NCBI RefSeq assembly: GCF_900090265.1 | Contig: NZ_LT607752.1 | Coordinates: 310,001-374,000, forward strand | Direction: 5' to 3' | DNA length: 64,000 nucleotides | From: Micromonospora rifamycinica | Lineage (GTDB): Bacteria; Actinomycetota; Actinomycetes; Mycobacteriales; Micromonosporaceae | Part shown: one piece after another, positions 63,049 through 64,000 of the stretch | How positions within the stretch are numbered: the first letter of the stretch is position 1 | Layout: every line of letters starts with the position of its first letter | Translations under genes and position numbers: made by a program | The notes under the pieces: model-generated | What the model saw: the letters and a program-made list of their open reading frames with translations, nothing else | Database searches by the model: none | Told to the model about the DNA's origin: nothing

Positions 63049-63657
63049 ATGTCGGTCAGCCCTGCATCCTCGCGCGCCGGATGGCATACGTCCCAGCCCT
63101 CGGTTCCCGGTCGACCCCCCGGCGGCCAGCGGCGTCCCGCCCACGCCACCACGCCCGTCCTCACTGTCACCCTGTCCATCCCGCTGGCCAGCGAGGAGTC
63201 GCTCACCGCGCCGGCCCGCCGGCTGCTGGAGGCGGCCCGGGAGATGCTGGAACGTGGCGAGGGCACCATCACCACCACCGGCGTTCCCGCCGAACGGCGG
63301 CCCGACCAGGCCCCTACCGGGCGGCCCCCGGCCCGCGCCCTCGCGGCCACCATCCCGATGCTGCACATCCTGGCCTCGTCCCGTTCGGTGCTGCGTGACG
63401 GCGAACCGCTGCCGCTGACCCGGCTGGAGTTCGACCTGCTGCTCCATCTGGTGGCCCACCCCCGGCGGGTGTTCACTCGGCTGCAACTACTCAACGCGGT
63501 CTGGGGGTACGAGCACGCCGGGGTACGCACGGTGGACGTGCACGTCCGCCGGCTACGCGGCAAGGTCGGCGTGGACGTCCCGTTGGTGACCACGGTCTAC
63601 GGGGTGGGCTACCGGCTCGCCGACGAGGCCCGGGTCACCGTCGACCGCACCGGCTGA
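63049..63657 (+). CDS. Second stand-alone winged-helix protein, paralogue of the previous
   Basis: 202 residues with the same architecture: low-complexity N-terminus including VTLSIPLASEESL, then a PhoB-type winged helix (LRDGEPLPLTRLEFDLLLHL, RRVFTRLQLLNAVWGYEHAG, VRTVDVHVRRLRGKVGVDVP). Closely similar to the protein at 62181 in the winged helix and weakly in the N-terminus. AAGGAGG five bases before the ATG. Own terminator and own upstream region, so separately transcribed. Confidence 0.88.
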   Translation: MSVSPASSRAGWHTSQPSVPGRPPGGQRRPAHATTPVLTVTLSIPLASEESLTAPARRLLEAAREMLERGEGTITTTGVPAERRPDQAPTGRPPARALAATIPMLHILASSRSVLRDGEPLPLTRLEFDLLLHLVAHPRRVFTRLQLLNAVWGYEHAGVRTVDVHVRRLRGKVGVDVPLVTTVYGVGYRLADEARVTVDRTG

Positions 63658-63726
63658 CCCGGGGCGTCGGGCCCGGCCGACCGGGGCACCCGGACCGGCC
63701 GCCGTCCGGCGGGGCACCATGGTCGG

Positions 63727-64000
63727 ATGCGTGTCCGCCCGATCTCGCCCGACCGGCTCGTCGCCGAGCTGACCGAACGGCTCCGTAACGCCGCGACCCG
63801 CTGCCCCGCCCACCTGCGGGTCGCCGTCGACGGGGCACCCGCCGCCGCCCCCGACCGGCTCGCCGAAGCCCTGGTCGACCCGCTGCGCGCCGATGGCCAC
63901 CCGGCGCTGCACCTGCGCGCCGGGGACTTCCTCAGGCCCGCCTCCGTCCGCTTCGAGTTCGGCCGGACCAACCCGGACGCCTACTACGAGGGGTGGACGG
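63727..64000 (+). CDS. Uridine-kinase-like protein (3' end missing), degenerate P-loop
   Basis: Open reading frame from ATG 63727 to the window edge, 91 codons. Sequence RVAVDGAPAAAPDRLAEALV corresponds to the P-loop of uridine kinases, but the GxxGxGKT is replaced by GAPAAAPD, so ATP binding by the usual Walker A is unlikely. GDFLRPASVRFEFGRTNPDA follows the family. Remainder lies outside. Confidence 0.7.
   Translation, partial: MRVRPISPDRLVAELTERLRNAATRCPAHLRVAVDGAPAAAPDRLAEALVDPLRADGHPALHLRAGDFLRPASVRFEFGRTNPDAYYEGWT

Overview
The window is high-GC DNA from an actinomycete, most likely Micromonosporaceae (Micromonospora-like). The grounds are frequent GTG starts and tightly overlapping genes (ATGA/GTGA), many leaderless-type promoters (TANNNT six or seven bases before the start), XRE-DUF5753/DUF397 regulator pairs, a type I-E style CRISPR repeat, GpgS, a TreX-Y-Z trehalose operon and secreted CBM2 glycosidase/lyase architecture. 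The genus is inferred from this style, not from a marker gene. No rRNA or tRNA genes were seen.

Layout. 1-6.8 kb (minus): a seven-gene operon (asparaginase, zinc dehydrogenase, MmgE/PrpD, PuuE-like allantoinase, NitT/TauT-type ABC importer) behind paired LacI-like sites; the lipoprotein gene is cut by the left edge. 7-12.2 kb: AraC regulator, glyoxalase, and a small membrane protein / methyltransferase / membrane sulfatase-fold locus. 12.4-21.7 kb: citrate synthase, a GT4 glycosyltransferase and glgX-treY-treZ, which makes trehalose from glycogen. 21.7-27.2 kb: a lower-GC islet with a complete IS3-family element, a GntR regulator, a Nudix hydrolase and two divergent regulators. 27.3-36.4 kb: secreted CBM2-pectate lyase, membrane proteins, a NarL-type two-component system, a beta-helix repeat protein, a divergent FBP/TetR pair with a shared operator, and a DUF2975/YozG-type operon. 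36.4-43.5 kb: GCS2 ligase, DUF3817, a membrane protein, then a baeRF-like / TPP-enzyme / unknown gene run. 43.9-47.9 kb: a SigB/F-type sigma factor fused to a STAS domain, cytochrome oxidase subunit I, and a STAS-HATPase fusion. 48-52.6 kb: GT4, GpgS, Gfo/Idh/MocA and zinc-dehydrogenase genes. 52.6-55.4 kb: intergenic repeats, an XRE-DUF5753 gene with two tandemly duplicated DUF397 genes, and an 11-repeat CRISPR array without cas genes. 55.7-64 kb: SecA2-type ATPase, GAF-ANTAR regulator, DUF2231, methyltransferase, ankyrin protein, cysteine dioxygenase/rhodanese/winged-helix operon, a second winged-helix paralogue and a truncated uridine-kinase-like gene.

How it fits together. The most interesting thread is a possible general-stress circuit. 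A sigma factor carries its own STAS domain, in which the usual phosphorylatable serine is missing. A nearby kinase-like HATPase is also fused to a STAS domain. Four sites with a SigB/SigF-like promoter pattern (GTTT or GTTA, 15-16 bases, GGGTAG/C) lie before the STAS-HATPase gene, ctaD, the GAF-ANTAR gene and the DUF2231 gene. At three of them the distance from the -10 box to the start codon is nearly constant (41-42 bases). Trehalose synthesis and GpgS (glucosylglycerate-type solutes) fit a stress theme, but no such promoter was seen before them. Coordinates of starts are inferred from reading frame, Shine-Dalgarno sites, overlaps and leaderless boxes.
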